This document shows positions 24,001 through 32,279 of a DNA stretch of 34,884 bases, in pieces (position 1 is the first letter of the stretch; each line of letters opens with the position of its first letter). The stretch is taken from assembly GCA_022564545.1 (NCBI GenBank), contig JADFLG010000015.1, positions 1-34,884 on the forward strand, read 5' to 3'. Made by a program: the position numbers and the translations under genes. Source of the DNA: Chloroflexota bacterium. Lineage in GTDB: Bacteria > Chloroflexota > Dehalococcoidia > Lucifugimonadales > Lucifugimonadaceae. The notes under the pieces were generated by a model. It worked only from the letters and a program-made list of their open reading frames with translations, was not told the origin of the DNA and did not search any database.

Positions 24001-24870
24001 ATGCCACGCTACAAGAACATAGGAATCGTCCACCACGGTCTGCTGGCCGGGGCAGGTGATCTGGCGAAAAGTCTTACGCACAAATATGAGGCTGGGCGCA
24101 ACTGGTGGCTGGCGACGCAGGACACGCTGCACGACATCGAGGACGATCTCAAATCTACTGATCTGATTATTACTATCGGTGGCGATGGCACGATCCTCAG
24201 GGGAGTCCACGTTGCCGCGGCGCGCGACATTCCCGTTCTGGGCGTGAACATGGGACGGGTCGGCTTCATGAGTGAAATCGAGGCCAAAGACGCAGTCGAC
24301 GAGATTTCCTGGTACCTCGATGGCAACGCCCGGATAGAGCGGCGTTACATGCTGAGCGCCACGATCAGGGCCGGGAGACAGGATTCGGAGTCAGTGCTTG
24401 CGCTGAACGACATTACGGTTGCACGCGGCGCATTGTTGCGCGTCATCGAGGTAAGCACGGTCGTCGACGGCGTGCACCTGGCGACCTACCGGGGGGACGG
24501 CGTCGTCGTTTCGACCGCGACCGGCTCGACCGGTTACAGCCTGGCGTTGGGTGGTCCGGTCATGGACCCGCAATCACGAGATTTCCTGGTGAAACCGATA
24601 GCGACCCATATGAGTCAGGTTGGCGGCGTGATACTGCAGGAGTCTTCAAGGGTCGAACTAACCGTCCTGACCGATCATGACGCGACCCTGAGCGCCGACG
24701 GTTTCGTAGATCAGCCCCTGGGCGTTGGCGAGCCCGTAACGATCACACAGGCGGGCGACTATGCGTCGTTTTTGAGACGGAAACCGCCGGCCGATTTCTG
24801 GGGTGACCTGTCCAGGCGTTTGGGACTTCGAAAAGGTTCATTCAAAACAACGCGGCAACGCCGCCGCTAG
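24001..24870 (+). CDS. nadK: NAD kinase
   Basis: NAD kinase phosphorylates NAD to NADP in the cytoplasm. The 289-residue protein has the catalytic GGDGT motif (60-64), the conserved VLALNDITVARG and the glycine-rich GDGVVVSTATGSTGYSLALGGP, all diagnostic. ALNDITVARG has Asp in the NE/D position, which occurs in the family. The C-terminal Lys/Arg-rich tail is ordinary. ATG 24001 opens MPRYKNIGIVHHG, where the family normally begins; the open frame back to 23947 adds unrelated residues. The next gene follows 31 bases later. Confidence 0.94.
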   Translation: MPRYKNIGIVHHGLLAGAGDLAKSLTHKYEAGRNWWLATQDTLHDIEDDLKSTDLIITIGGDGTILRGVHVAAARDIPVLGVNMGRVGFMSEIEAKDAVDEISWYLDGNARIERRYMLSATIRAGRQDSESVLALNDITVARGALLRVIEVSTVVDGVHLATYRGDGVVVSTATGSTGYSLALGGPVMDPQSRDFLVKPIATHMSQVGGVILQESSRVELTVLTDHDATLSADGFVDQPLGVGEPVTITQAGDYASFLRRKPPADFWGDLSRRLGLRKGSFKTTRQRRR

Positions 24871-24901
24871 CAACTGATAATTTCGGTAAAATACGAACGA
24901 A

Positions 24902-25471
24902 TTGCGACCCAAACGCCCAACCACCGTGTCAGTCAGCCGCAAGTACGAGGGAAATCGAATCTCCCTGAGGGTCGACACAGCCAGGTTCGATGATGGTCCC
25001 GAGTTTGATCGTGAGATCGTTGAACATCCCGGATCTGTGGTGCTGATACCCATCACCACCACAGGCAAAGTGCTGTTGATCCGGCAGTTTCGACAGTCGG
25101 CAGAAAAAGTCCTGTTGGAAGCACCTGCCGGAACAATAGAGTCGGGCGAGGACCCGGAAGCAACAGCACGACGGGAGCTGCAGGAAGAGGTCGGATACAA
25201 AGCCGGGAAACTAATCCCCATCGGCGGCTCGTGGGTCGCTCCGGGGTACTCAACCGAGTATTCCCATGCTTACATAGCGACGGAACTGGAACCCGACCCG
25301 CTGCCTGCCGACGAAAGTGAAGACATCGTTGTAGCAGAATTTGACTTCAGCGATATCCACCGCTTGATTATCGAAGGCGAACTGGAGGACCAGATGTCTA
25401 TAGCCGCTCTGCTCTCGGCGCAGCATGTGTACATGGATAACATCAAGGCCAGATCCAACGAATCCGAATGA
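24902..25471 (+). CDS. Nudix hydrolase, ADP-ribose pyrophosphatase-like
   Basis: A 189-residue Nudix hydrolase. The Nudix box is complete: GTIESGEDPEATARRELQEEVGY fits G-x5-E-x7-RE-U-x-EE-x-G-U and provides the metal-binding glutamates. Upstream VVLIPITTTGKVLLIRQFRQSAEKVLLEAPAG is typical of ADP-ribose pyrophosphatases, as is the GGSWVAPGYSTEY loop after the box. Such enzymes split ADP-ribose to AMP and ribose 5-phosphate, which fits a neighbour of NAD kinase. The start is TTG 24902 or GTG 24926, neither with a clear ribosome-binding site. TAAAAT at 24887-24892 could be a -10 box of a nearly leaderless transcript. Confidence 0.88.
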   Translation: MRPKRPTTVSVSRKYEGNRISLRVDTARFDDGPEFDREIVEHPGSVVLIPITTTGKVLLIRQFRQSAEKVLLEAPAGTIESGEDPEATARRELQEEVGYKAGKLIPIGGSWVAPGYSTEYSHAYIATELEPDPLPADESEDIVVAEFDFSDIHRLIIEGELEDQMSIAALLSAQHVYMDNIKARSNESE

Positions 25472-25507
25472 CCAGACGAATAAATCACCGCAGTGCGAGG
25501 CGAACCC

Positions 25508-27190
25508 GTGTACGAGCATGATGTCCTGATAATTGGTGGGGGGCTTGCCGGGCTCAGAGCGGCCGTCGAAGTGTCGCGTGCGGGCACCGATGTCGCAGTG
25601 ATCTCCAAGGTCCACCCGGTACGCAGCCACTCGAACGCTGCGCAGGGCGGCATCAACGCCCCGCTGACCGACCGGGGTGACGACTGGGAAAGCCATGCTT
25701 ACGACACGATCAAGGGAAGCGATTTCCTTGCTGACCAGGACGCCGTCGTGATCATGTCGCAAGAGGCCGGCGAGGCCGTGCTCGAACTCGAGCGGATGGG
25801 CGTCATCTTCAGCCGGGGCGAAGACGGCAAGCTCGGGACCCGCAAGTTCGGTGGTCAGAAAAAGGCCCGGACGTTCTATGTTGGCGCGATCACCGGTTCA
25901 GCCATCCTTCAGGTCCTGTTCGAACAGTCGCTCAAGATGGGGCTGAATGTTTACGAAGAGTGGTTCGTCACCAGGCTGATAATTGAAGATGGCGCATGTC
26001 GCGGTGTGGTGGCCCTCGATATCAAGACCGGCGAAATGCACACGATCAAGGCCAAGGCGGTCATCATGGCGGCCGGCGGGGCCGGTCGTGTTTTCGAGCC
26101 TTCGACCAACGCGCTCATTTGCACCGGCGACGGGCTGGCACTGGCATACCAGGTGGGTGCCCCGTTGATGGACATGGAAATGATCCAGTACCACCCAACA
26201 ACCCTCGCCCGCACCGGAATTCTAATCTCCGAGGCTGCACGGGGCGAGGGTGCATACCTGCTTAACGCCGACGGTGAACGCTTCATGGAGAAGTACGCTC
26301 CCGACTACATGGAACTTGCGTCGCGGGACGTTGTGTCACGTTCGGAGCAGACCGAAATCGACGAGGGCAGGGGAATCGACGGCAACGTGCTCCTCGACCT
26401 GCGGCACCTCGGTCGCGAGTTTATCGAACAGAAACTCGGCTACCTCCAGGAGGTTTCGGTCGAGTTTCTGGGCATCGATCTGGCCGAGCAGCCCGTACCC
26501 GTCCAGCCCGGCATGCACTACATCATGGGCGGCATCAAGACGACCGTCGATGGTGAGACCAGCATCCCCGGCCTGTACGCCGCCGGCGAATGTGCAAACG
26601 TCAGCGTCCACGGCGCGAACCGGCTCGGCGCCAACTCACTCCTCGACACGGTCGTCTTTGGCCGGCGCTCTGCCGTCCACGCACTCGAATACATCAAGGG
26701 CGTCGGTACCGCCTCCAGGGCGGAAGAAGACCTGGCATTTGAGAAAACCCGGCTGCAGGCGATTCTCGACCGTCCAAAGGGCGAGCGCTCTGCAGCGGTC
26801 CGAGACGACATGGCACGCGGCATGACAAAGGGAATCGGTGTGAACCGGGACCAGGCGACAATGGAAGGTGCGCTCGAGAACCTGGTCAACGTGAAATCTC
26901 GCCTTCCCGGTGTGTCAGTTGAAGACAAGGGGAAGGTGTTCAATACCGACCTGATGTTCGCTCTCGAACTCGAATTCATGGTCGATTGCGCCGACGCCAT
27001 CGTGGCCGGTGCGCTGGCCCGAAAAGAGAGTCGTGGAGCGCATTACCGCACCGATATGACCGGGCGCGACGACGAAAACTGGCTGAAGCACACGCTTGTG
27101 TACAAGGACGGTTCGCAGGAGCATGGGACGCGTGTCGAGACGGCGCCCGTGACGATCACCCGGTGGGAACCGGTGGAGAGGGTCTACTAA
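25508..27190 (+). CDS. sdhA: Succinate dehydrogenase/fumarate reductase flavoprotein subunit
   Basis: SdhA oxidises succinate to fumarate with covalently bound FAD. The protein opens with the dinucleotide site [15 protein letters not shown]. His41 in [13 protein letters not shown] sits where FAD is attached by a histidyl bond. Active-site motifs are [27 protein letters not shown] (split across His and Arg residues) and [13 protein letters not shown]. The C-terminal helical domain ends in a short [14 protein letters not shown] strand. The length of 560 is usual. The start is GTG 25508 with AGG about eight bases upstream; GTG 25493 would add five residues. It is followed directly by sdhB. Confidence 0.93.
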   Translation: MYEHDVLIIGGGLAGLRAAVEVSRAGTDVAVISKVHPVRSHSNAAQGGINAPLTDRGDDWESHAYDTIKGSDFLADQDAVVIMSQEAGEAVLELERMGVIFSRGEDGKLGTRKFGGQKKARTFYVGAITGSAILQVLFEQSLKMGLNVYEEWFVTRLIIEDGACRGVVALDIKTGEMHTIKAKAVIMAAGGAGRVFEPSTNALICTGDGLALAYQVGAPLMDMEMIQYHPTTLARTGILISEAARGEGAYLLNADGERFMEKYAPDYMELASRDVVSRSEQTEIDEGRGIDGNVLLDLRHLGREFIEQKLGYLQEVSVEFLGIDLAEQPVPVQPGMHYIMGGIKTTVDGETSIPGLYAAGECANVSVHGANRLGANSLLDTVVFGRRSAVHALEYIKGVGTASRAEEDLAFEKTRLQAILDRPKGERSAAVRDDMARGMTKGIGVNRDQATMEGALENLVNVKSRLPGVSVEDKGKVFNTDLMFALELEFMVDCADAIVAGALARKESRGAHYRTDMTGRDDENWLKHTLVYKDGSQEHGTRVETAPVTITRWEPVERVY

Positions 27191-28150
27191 ATGCAGGTCG
27201 GTCTGAAAGTAAAGAGATTTGATCCCACTGATTCGGGGGGCAAGACCTGGTGGCAGGAATACGAGGTCGACGTTCACCCCGACTCAACGGTGCTGGATGC
27301 GCTGATCCAGGTCCGTGAACACGTCGATGGCACCCTTGCGATGCGCTGCGCCTGCCGCGCATCGATCTGTGGATCGTGCGGAATGAAGGTCAACGGCAAC
27401 GCCAAGCTGGTCTGCAAGACGCGGGTCGTGTCGCTTTCACCCAACGGCGAGCAGTTGATCATCGAGCCGATGGGCAACCATCACGTCGTTCGCGACCTCG
27501 TCATTACGCTCGACACGTTCTTCGACCAGATCAACCGGGTCGAGCCCTACCTGCAGCCGAGCTTCGTTCCCGAGCATGGGGAATACGTCGTGTCGAACGA
27601 GTCGATGGAGAACCTTCTCAAGTCGATGAACTGCATCATGTGCGGCTGCTGTGTTTCCGACTGCACGGTCCTCGAAGTCGACTCCAACTTCATCGGTCCG
27701 GCCGCGTTTGCCAAGGCATGGCGGTTTACTGAAGACCCCCGCGATTCCAAACGTGACGAGCGGCTCAAGGCCCTGAACGATGAAGACGGCGGCATCTGGG
27801 ACTGCACACGCTGCTTGAAGTGCGTCGAAGTCTGCCCGAAGGGTGTCGACCCGATGGACCTGATCATGGAACTCCGCGAATCGGCCATCGAAGCCGGCAA
27901 CACCAACACGCACGGTTACCACCACACGGAATCCTTCTACAAGTCGGTAAAAAAGAACGGTCGGCTCGACGAGACCCGGCTGGCCATAGATTCGGCAGGC
28001 TGGACGAATATCCCGCGATTGCTGGACCTCGCACCGATAGGTCTCGCCGCCATGCGGAGGGGCAAATTGCCGCCGCTGATCCCCCACAAGTCCGAGGATC
28101 ACAAGAAGGTCAGAGAACTGTACGACAGCGTGGAAGGTGAATCGAAATGA
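27191..28150 (+). CDS. sdhB: Succinate dehydrogenase/fumarate reductase iron-sulfur subunit
   Basis: SdhB passes electrons from FAD to the membrane-facing subunit. The N-terminal domain has a 2Fe-2S site with Cys55, Cys60, Cys63 and Cys75 (CRASICGSC and LVC). The C-terminal ferredoxin domain has CIMCGCCVSDC (148-158) and CTRCLKCVEVCPKG (205-215). The protein is 319 residues, about 80 longer than E. coli SdhB. The ATG at 27191 abuts the sdhA stop. An extra Cys near the usual ligands suggests a cluster makeup like that of type E enzymes, in which a 4Fe-4S centre replaces 3Fe-4S, but this cannot be settled by eye. Its stop overlaps the next gene by four bases. Confidence 0.92.
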   Translation: MQVGLKVKRFDPTDSGGKTWWQEYEVDVHPDSTVLDALIQVREHVDGTLAMRCACRASICGSCGMKVNGNAKLVCKTRVVSLSPNGEQLIIEPMGNHHVVRDLVITLDTFFDQINRVEPYLQPSFVPEHGEYVVSNESMENLLKSMNCIMCGCCVSDCTVLEVDSNFIGPAAFAKAWRFTEDPRDSKRDERLKALNDEDGGIWDCTRCLKCVEVCPKGVDPMDLIMELRESAIEAGNTNTHGYHHTESFYKSVKKNGRLDETRLAIDSAGWTNIPRLLDLAPIGLAAMRRGKLPPLIPHKSEDHKKVRELYDSVEGESK

Positions 28151-29049
28151 AGTACGCCTTTTACCCCGGATGTGTGGCCCGCGGCGGCGCACCGGAACTC
28201 TACGACTCCGCTTTAGCGGTAATGGAACGGCTCGGTATCGAGTACGTCGAGCTGACCAGGGCCACCTGCACCGGTGCAGGCGTGCTGCAGGAAAAGAACC
28301 TGAAGATGGGCGACGTCCTGAACGTACGGACCTTTGCGATGGCCGAGGAGATGGGCCTGCCGATCATGGTCCTGTGCTCGACCTGCCAGGGCGTGATGAG
28401 CCAGGCAAATCACCGTGTGCAACGTGACCCCGAGTATCTTGCCGAGATCAACAGGCACCTGGCCAAAGAAGGTCTTGAATACAAGGGCACAACCACGGTC
28501 AAGCACATGCTGTGGGCGCTGATCGAGGACATCGGGCTCGACAGGCTGAAGGAGACCTTCACGCGGGAGCTGACCGGGATGAACATGGCGCCGTTCTACG
28601 GCTGCTACATTGTTCGACCGTCCGAGGCGCTCGGGTTCCTTGATCACCCGGAGCGTGAAACTTCACTCGAAACGCTTATCGAGCTGGTCGGCGGGACAGT
28701 GACCGATTTTCCCGGTAAGACAGCATGCTGCGGATTTCCAATTCTGTTCATCAACCAGGCCAACTCCATGAAGATGGTCGCCAACCACACAGGCACCGCC
28801 AGAGACCTTGGCGCCGATGTGATGGTCACGCCGTGCCCGCTGTGTCATTTGAACCTGGACGGCTACCAGCCGAAAGCCCGCAGGCAGGTACGTGGCGACA
28901 AGGCCGACCTGCCGATCATCCACCTGCCACAGCTGATCGGTCTGGCAATGGGCATGAGCGAAAAGGCGCTGGGACTCCAGAAGCACATCGTCTCGACGAA
29001 GCAGCTGGTGAAGCAGGCCGAGGCTGCGGCGAGCCCCCTGTCGTCCTGA
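28147..29049 (+). CDS. HdrB-like CCG-domain subunit, probable third subunit of a type E succinate dehydrogenase
   Basis: A 300-residue protein with two CCG (DUF224) domains, as in HdrB and the third subunit of type E succinate:quinone reductases. The second domain is complete: Cys153, Cys194-Cys195 (ACCGFP) and CPLC (Cys230, 233). The first has Cys9, Cys41 and CSTC (Cys77, 80), but the expected Cys-Cys pair is Cys41-Thr42 (CTGAG), so one ligand is lost. No membrane helices are seen. The start ATG 28147 overlaps the sdhB stop (ATGA). No separate membrane-anchor gene follows, so attachment to quinone is probably through this subunit. Function is inferred from the operon. Confidence 0.88.
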   Translation: MKYAFYPGCVARGGAPELYDSALAVMERLGIEYVELTRATCTGAGVLQEKNLKMGDVLNVRTFAMAEEMGLPIMVLCSTCQGVMSQANHRVQRDPEYLAEINRHLAKEGLEYKGTTTVKHMLWALIEDIGLDRLKETFTRELTGMNMAPFYGCYIVRPSEALGFLDHPERETSLETLIELVGGTVTDFPGKTACCGFPILFINQANSMKMVANHTGTARDLGADVMVTPCPLCHLNLDGYQPKARRQVRGDKADLPIIHLPQLIGLAMGMSEKALGLQKHIVSTKQLVKQAEAAASPLSS

Positions 29050-29080
29050 ACTCGCCTGGCGATGTTAATAGGAACTGCAC

Positions 29081-29164
29081 GTAAGTAACTATCCCAAAAC
29101 TCCCTCTCCTCGGGGAGAAGGAATTTCACTTCGCCTATTAATGTGTTTTGGGATAGTTTCTTAG
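29081..29164. repeat. 84-bp MITE-like inverted-repeat element after the sdh operon
   Basis: TAAGTAACTATCCCAAAAC (29082-29100) and GTTTTGGGATAGTTTCTTA (29145-29163) form a terminal inverted repeat of 19 bases with one mismatch. The centre holds CTCCTCGGGGAG, a short hairpin. The right end is shared with the element at 23849-23931. No coding capacity or clear target-site duplication is present. The element lies 32 bases after the CCG-subunit stop. The rest of the gap to fumC (29165-29319) shows nothing further. Confidence 0.75.
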
Positions 29165-29319
29165 CCCCAATTCTTGGGCGGTCGCCACTGCACCGGGTCG
29201 TGCGCCGGTCCTCGTGAAGCAACTGCCACGATAGCCGACCACGCTTATCATTATTTTCTGTGCTGAATCAAAGACTCGATCCAGACGACCCAGACGACCA
29301 ACGGTACCGGGGGAAAATA

Positions 29320-30723
29320 ATGGCCTCGCAGGAAATGCGGCTCGAACGCGATTCGATGGGAGAGTTGGAGGTCCCGGCCAACGCTTATTACGGGGCCAAC
29401 TCCCGGCGCGCCGAACTCAATTTCCCAATAAGTAAACTGCGGCTGGGCAGGTCGTTCGTGAAAGCCATTGGCCAGATCAAGCAGTCGGCAGCGGTCGTAA
29501 ACCTGGAACTCGGGGCGATCGAAAGCGACATCGCCGAAGCGATCATCGCCGCGGCGCAGAGAGTGATCGACGGCGAGTTCGACGACCAGTTCATTGTCGA
29601 CGTGTTCCAGACCGGCTCTGGCACATCGACCAACATGAACGCCAACGAGGTGATCTCAAACGTCGCGATCGAATCCCTCGGCGGTGTGATTGGCTCCCGG
29701 ACCCCGGTCCACCCGAACGACCATGTGAACAAGGGGCAGTCGTCCAACGACGTGATCCCGACCACGATTCACCTTGCAGCGGCCAGCGCGATCCAGGACA
29801 ACCTGCTCCCTGCCCTGCAAGAACTCGAGGATTCGCTACGGGCCAAGTCGGAAGAGCTCTGGGGCGTGGTAAAAACTGGCCGCACACACCTGCAGGACGC
29901 TACCCCAATCCGGCTTGGACAGGAATTTCTCGGCTATGCCGGTCAGCTTGAACTCGCCGGCAAACGAGCGCGGGCAGCGCTCGCCGAACTTTCTGTGCTT
30001 GCACTGGGCGGCACCGCCGTCGGCACAGGCATCGGAATGCATCCCGAGTTCAGCGGTCGCGTCATCGCGCGGCTGCGGGAACTGACGGGTCTCGATCTTT
30101 CCGAAACCACGAACCACTTCCAGGCGCAAAGCACACTCGACGCCGTTGTGGCTGCCTCCGGCCAGTTGAAGTCCATTGCTGTAGGTCTGTTGAAAATCGC
30201 CAACGACCTCCGGTGGCTTGGTTCTGGCCCCCGTGCTGGAATCGGCGAAATCACACTTCCTGAAGTCCAGCCCGGCTCGTCGATCATGCCGGGCAAGGTC
30301 AACGCGGTCATTGCCGAATCAGTCACGATGGTCTCTGCCCAGGTAATTGGCAATGACGCCACGATCACCATAGCCGGTCAGTCTGGCAACTTTGAGCTGA
30401 ACGTGATGATGCCGGTGGCAGCACACAACCTGCTCGAATCGATCGATCTGCTGGCAACATCGACGGTGAACCTCGCCCGGCAGTGCATTAACGGCCTGGT
30501 GGCGACGGACCAGGGACCCGAGATGGTCACGCAGGGTCTGGCGATCGGCACCGCGTTGGCCCCGATCATCGGTTACGACGCCGCTGCCAGCATCGCCCAC
30601 GAAGCCTCAAAAAGCGGTGAGACGATCAGGGAGGTCGCACTGCGCGTGACCGATCTCACCGCGGAACAACTTGACGAAATCCTTGACCCACTTTCCATGA
30701 CCGAGCCGAAGGCTTCACCCTGA
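29320..30723 (+). CDS. fumC: Class II fumarate hydratase
   Basis: Fumarase converts fumarate to malate, the step after succinate dehydrogenase. The 467-residue protein has VFQTGSGTSTNMNANEVI, NDHVNKGQSSNDVIPT, VKTGRTHLQDATPI and the superfamily signature GSSIMPGKVN, with ITIAGQSGNFELNVMMP after it. This arrangement fits class II fumarase best; aspartase is the nearest relative and is less likely given the TCA-cycle context. The start ATG 29320 has CCGGGGGA about five bases upstream and begins MASQEMRLERDSMGELEVP. An in-frame GTG at 29260 would add 20 charged residues and is not preferred. The next gene starts eight bases after the stop. Confidence 0.92.
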   Translation: MASQEMRLERDSMGELEVPANAYYGANSRRAELNFPISKLRLGRSFVKAIGQIKQSAAVVNLELGAIESDIAEAIIAAAQRVIDGEFDDQFIVDVFQTGSGTSTNMNANEVISNVAIESLGGVIGSRTPVHPNDHVNKGQSSNDVIPTTIHLAAASAIQDNLLPALQELEDSLRAKSEELWGVVKTGRTHLQDATPIRLGQEFLGYAGQLELAGKRARAALAELSVLALGGTAVGTGIGMHPEFSGRVIARLRELTGLDLSETTNHFQAQSTLDAVVAASGQLKSIAVGLLKIANDLRWLGSGPRAGIGEITLPEVQPGSSIMPGKVNAVIAESVTMVSAQVIGNDATITIAGQSGNFELNVMMPVAAHNLLESIDLLATSTVNLARQCINGLVATDQGPEMVTQGLAIGTALAPIIGYDAAASIAHEASKSGETIREVALRVTDLTAEQLDEILDPLSMTEPKASP

Positions 30724-30731
30724 ATAAAGCG

Positions 30732-31634
30732 ATGCCGAGCAGCATTCGGATCAAGACTATCAACCACGTCGGAATCCCAATCTGGGACCGTCGGGTCTCG
30801 CTGCCGTTCTACCGCGACATCCTCGGCCTGCAGGTAATCCCGTCAATGGTCGATTCGCAGAACATCGTCTGGACCAGGACCCTGGACGGAACGATGGTCC
30901 ACCTTATCGAGCCTTCCGACGGTGAAACCCTCGTCAAGCCGCACACGGCGTTCGAGGTGGAAGATTTCGACTCGACGGTCGAGGACCTGCGGAACTCGGG
31001 ATTTCCGGATATCAGTGATCCTGGCGAACGGCACGACGGCCAGCGCCATATCTCCATCTATGACAACGACCGCAACCGGCTCGAATTCACCACGGCAGGC
31101 GGTCTGCGCCCTGCAACACGGGTGGTTGACGCTAACGGCTACACCAGTGATTCGGGAACCGACGCGCCCGTTCGATCTCCGTCCCGGTCTTCGGCGAATA
31201 TCAAGATCATCACCATCAATCACATTGGACTGCCGATAAATGACCGGGCCGGGTGCATGGGGATGTACCGGGACCTGCTGAATATCAACGTGATCCCCCA
31301 CCAGATCGATGGCAACAGCCTCGCATGGACAGAGATGGGCGATGGCTCGATGGTTCACGTAATCGACCCGCCGAAATCGGTCGGCCCGCGTGGCGACGGC
31401 CGGCAGCACGTTGCGTTTGAAGTTGCCGACATCGAAGCGGCGGCTGACGCCCTGGAAGAGGCCGAGATCGAAATCGTCGGGGCGCCAGGAACGCGCCACG
31501 ACGGGCAGCAGTTCCTGTTCATCTACGACCCCGACGGCAACCGGCTCGAACTGGCCACGCGCGGCGATCACTCAGACACCCCGCGCACAGTCGACGAAAA
31601 CGGCTACACGAGCGAGAACGGCGAGTTGCTGTAG
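30732..31634 (+). CDS. Tandem VOC (glyoxalase-like) domain protein
   Basis: A 300-residue protein of two VOC domains. Each begins with a strand-His pattern (INHVGIPIWD at 11, INHIGLPIND near 160), followed by FYRDILGLQVIP or MYRDLLNINVIP, then MVHLIEP or MVHVIDP and a final RLEFTTAGG or RLELATRGD. Each also ends in the same tail, VDANGYTSDSG and VDENGYTSENG, so the whole unit of about 145 residues was duplicated. VOC enzymes include glyoxalases, ring-cleaving dioxygenases and resistance proteins; the substrate is unknown. It follows fumC by eight bases and is probably co-transcribed. Confidence 0.88.
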   Translation: MPSSIRIKTINHVGIPIWDRRVSLPFYRDILGLQVIPSMVDSQNIVWTRTLDGTMVHLIEPSDGETLVKPHTAFEVEDFDSTVEDLRNSGFPDISDPGERHDGQRHISIYDNDRNRLEFTTAGGLRPATRVVDANGYTSDSGTDAPVRSPSRSSANIKIITINHIGLPINDRAGCMGMYRDLLNINVIPHQIDGNSLAWTEMGDGSMVHVIDPPKSVGPRGDGRQHVAFEVADIEAAADALEEAEIEIVGAPGTRHDGQQFLFIYDPDGNRLELATRGDHSDTPRTVDENGYTSENGELL

Positions 31635-31666
31635 CTTCCGGCCTGGGCCGACTTGGAAATCCGTCG

Positions 31667-32140
31667 CTACGCAGGGTAGCTCGCCCGCTCCACGCTGGCG
31701 AAATATTCGTCAAGGAACCCGGTTACGGCGGCCTGTATCTTCGAGTCGGAGACTTTCTTAAGTAATCCGGAAGTATGCACCGTACCCGTCATCTTGACCC
31801 GCGTTGACCGCGTCGAATCCCCCTCTGGGTTCCCATGCGGATTCTCACCCGAATTTAGCGATACCGTCGCCGCTCCCTCTATCCCGGCGCCCATGGCTTT
31901 TCCGTCAAACTCGAACTTGAACGAGTCTTTCGGGTTGACGTCCGATAGCCGGACATCGACATTCACGGTCGGGCGCAGAAAACCCATCGAAATCTTCATC
32001 GAAACTCGAAGTTTTTCCGGACCGGCGCTGGTGACGCGCGTGGTCCCGGGCAGGTGCGATTCCATGGTCGTAGTTTCGGTCAGGGCCGCCCAGACTGCTT
32101 CTGCCGGGGCCTCGACCAGCCGGTCGTATTCGAATTCCAA
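31667..32140 (-). CDS. CoxG-like SRPBCC family protein
   Basis: A 157-residue SRPBCC protein similar to CoxG (carbon monoxide dehydrogenase subunit G family). It starts MEFEYDRLVEAPAEAVWAALTE, the usual first strand and helix, and has LPGTTRVTSAGPEKLRVSMKISMG and GAGIEGAATVSL in the middle. The C-terminal helix GFLDEYFASVE is also typical. CoxG proteins in other bacteria help membrane association or maturation of CO dehydrogenase, but no cox genes are present here, so that role is not assumed. The start is TTG at 32140; AAGG lies about eight bases upstream and no ATG is near. It is divergent from the MFS gene. Confidence 0.82.
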   Translation of the reverse strand: MEFEYDRLVEAPAEAVWAALTETTTMESHLPGTTRVTSAGPEKLRVSMKISMGFLRPTVNVDVRLSDVNPKDSFKFEFDGKAMGAGIEGAATVSLNSGENPHGNPEGDSTRSTRVKMTGTVHTSGLLKKVSDSKIQAAVTGFLDEYFASVERASYPA

Positions 32141-32252
32141 TCAGGTCGCCTTCTTGTTCTGTGGGTTTCTGCTCAATTCAATACAGCCAGACCCGGTATC
32201 GACGATATCCGTGGAACTGTCGCTGTTCAATCCCCATCGGCCATCGATTTGC

Positions 32253-32272
32253 CCATGCTGGCGATAGCATGG
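32253..32272. promoter_or_regulatory. Inverted repeat directly before the MFS gene
   Basis: CCATGCT (32253-32259) and AGCATGG (32266-32272) form a perfect seven-base dyad around a six-base centre, ending seven bases before ATG 32280. It could be an operator for a dimeric repressor or a hairpin affecting translation of the transporter. No regulator gene lies next to it in the window. Confidence 0.35.
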
Positions 32273-32279
32273 TCTATCC

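Noticed and set aside
29320-30723. Aspartate ammonia-lyase in place of fumarase.
   Set aside because: The motifs shared by the superfamily do not exclude it, but the residues around NDHVNKGQSSND and the location beside succinate dehydrogenase favour class II fumarase.
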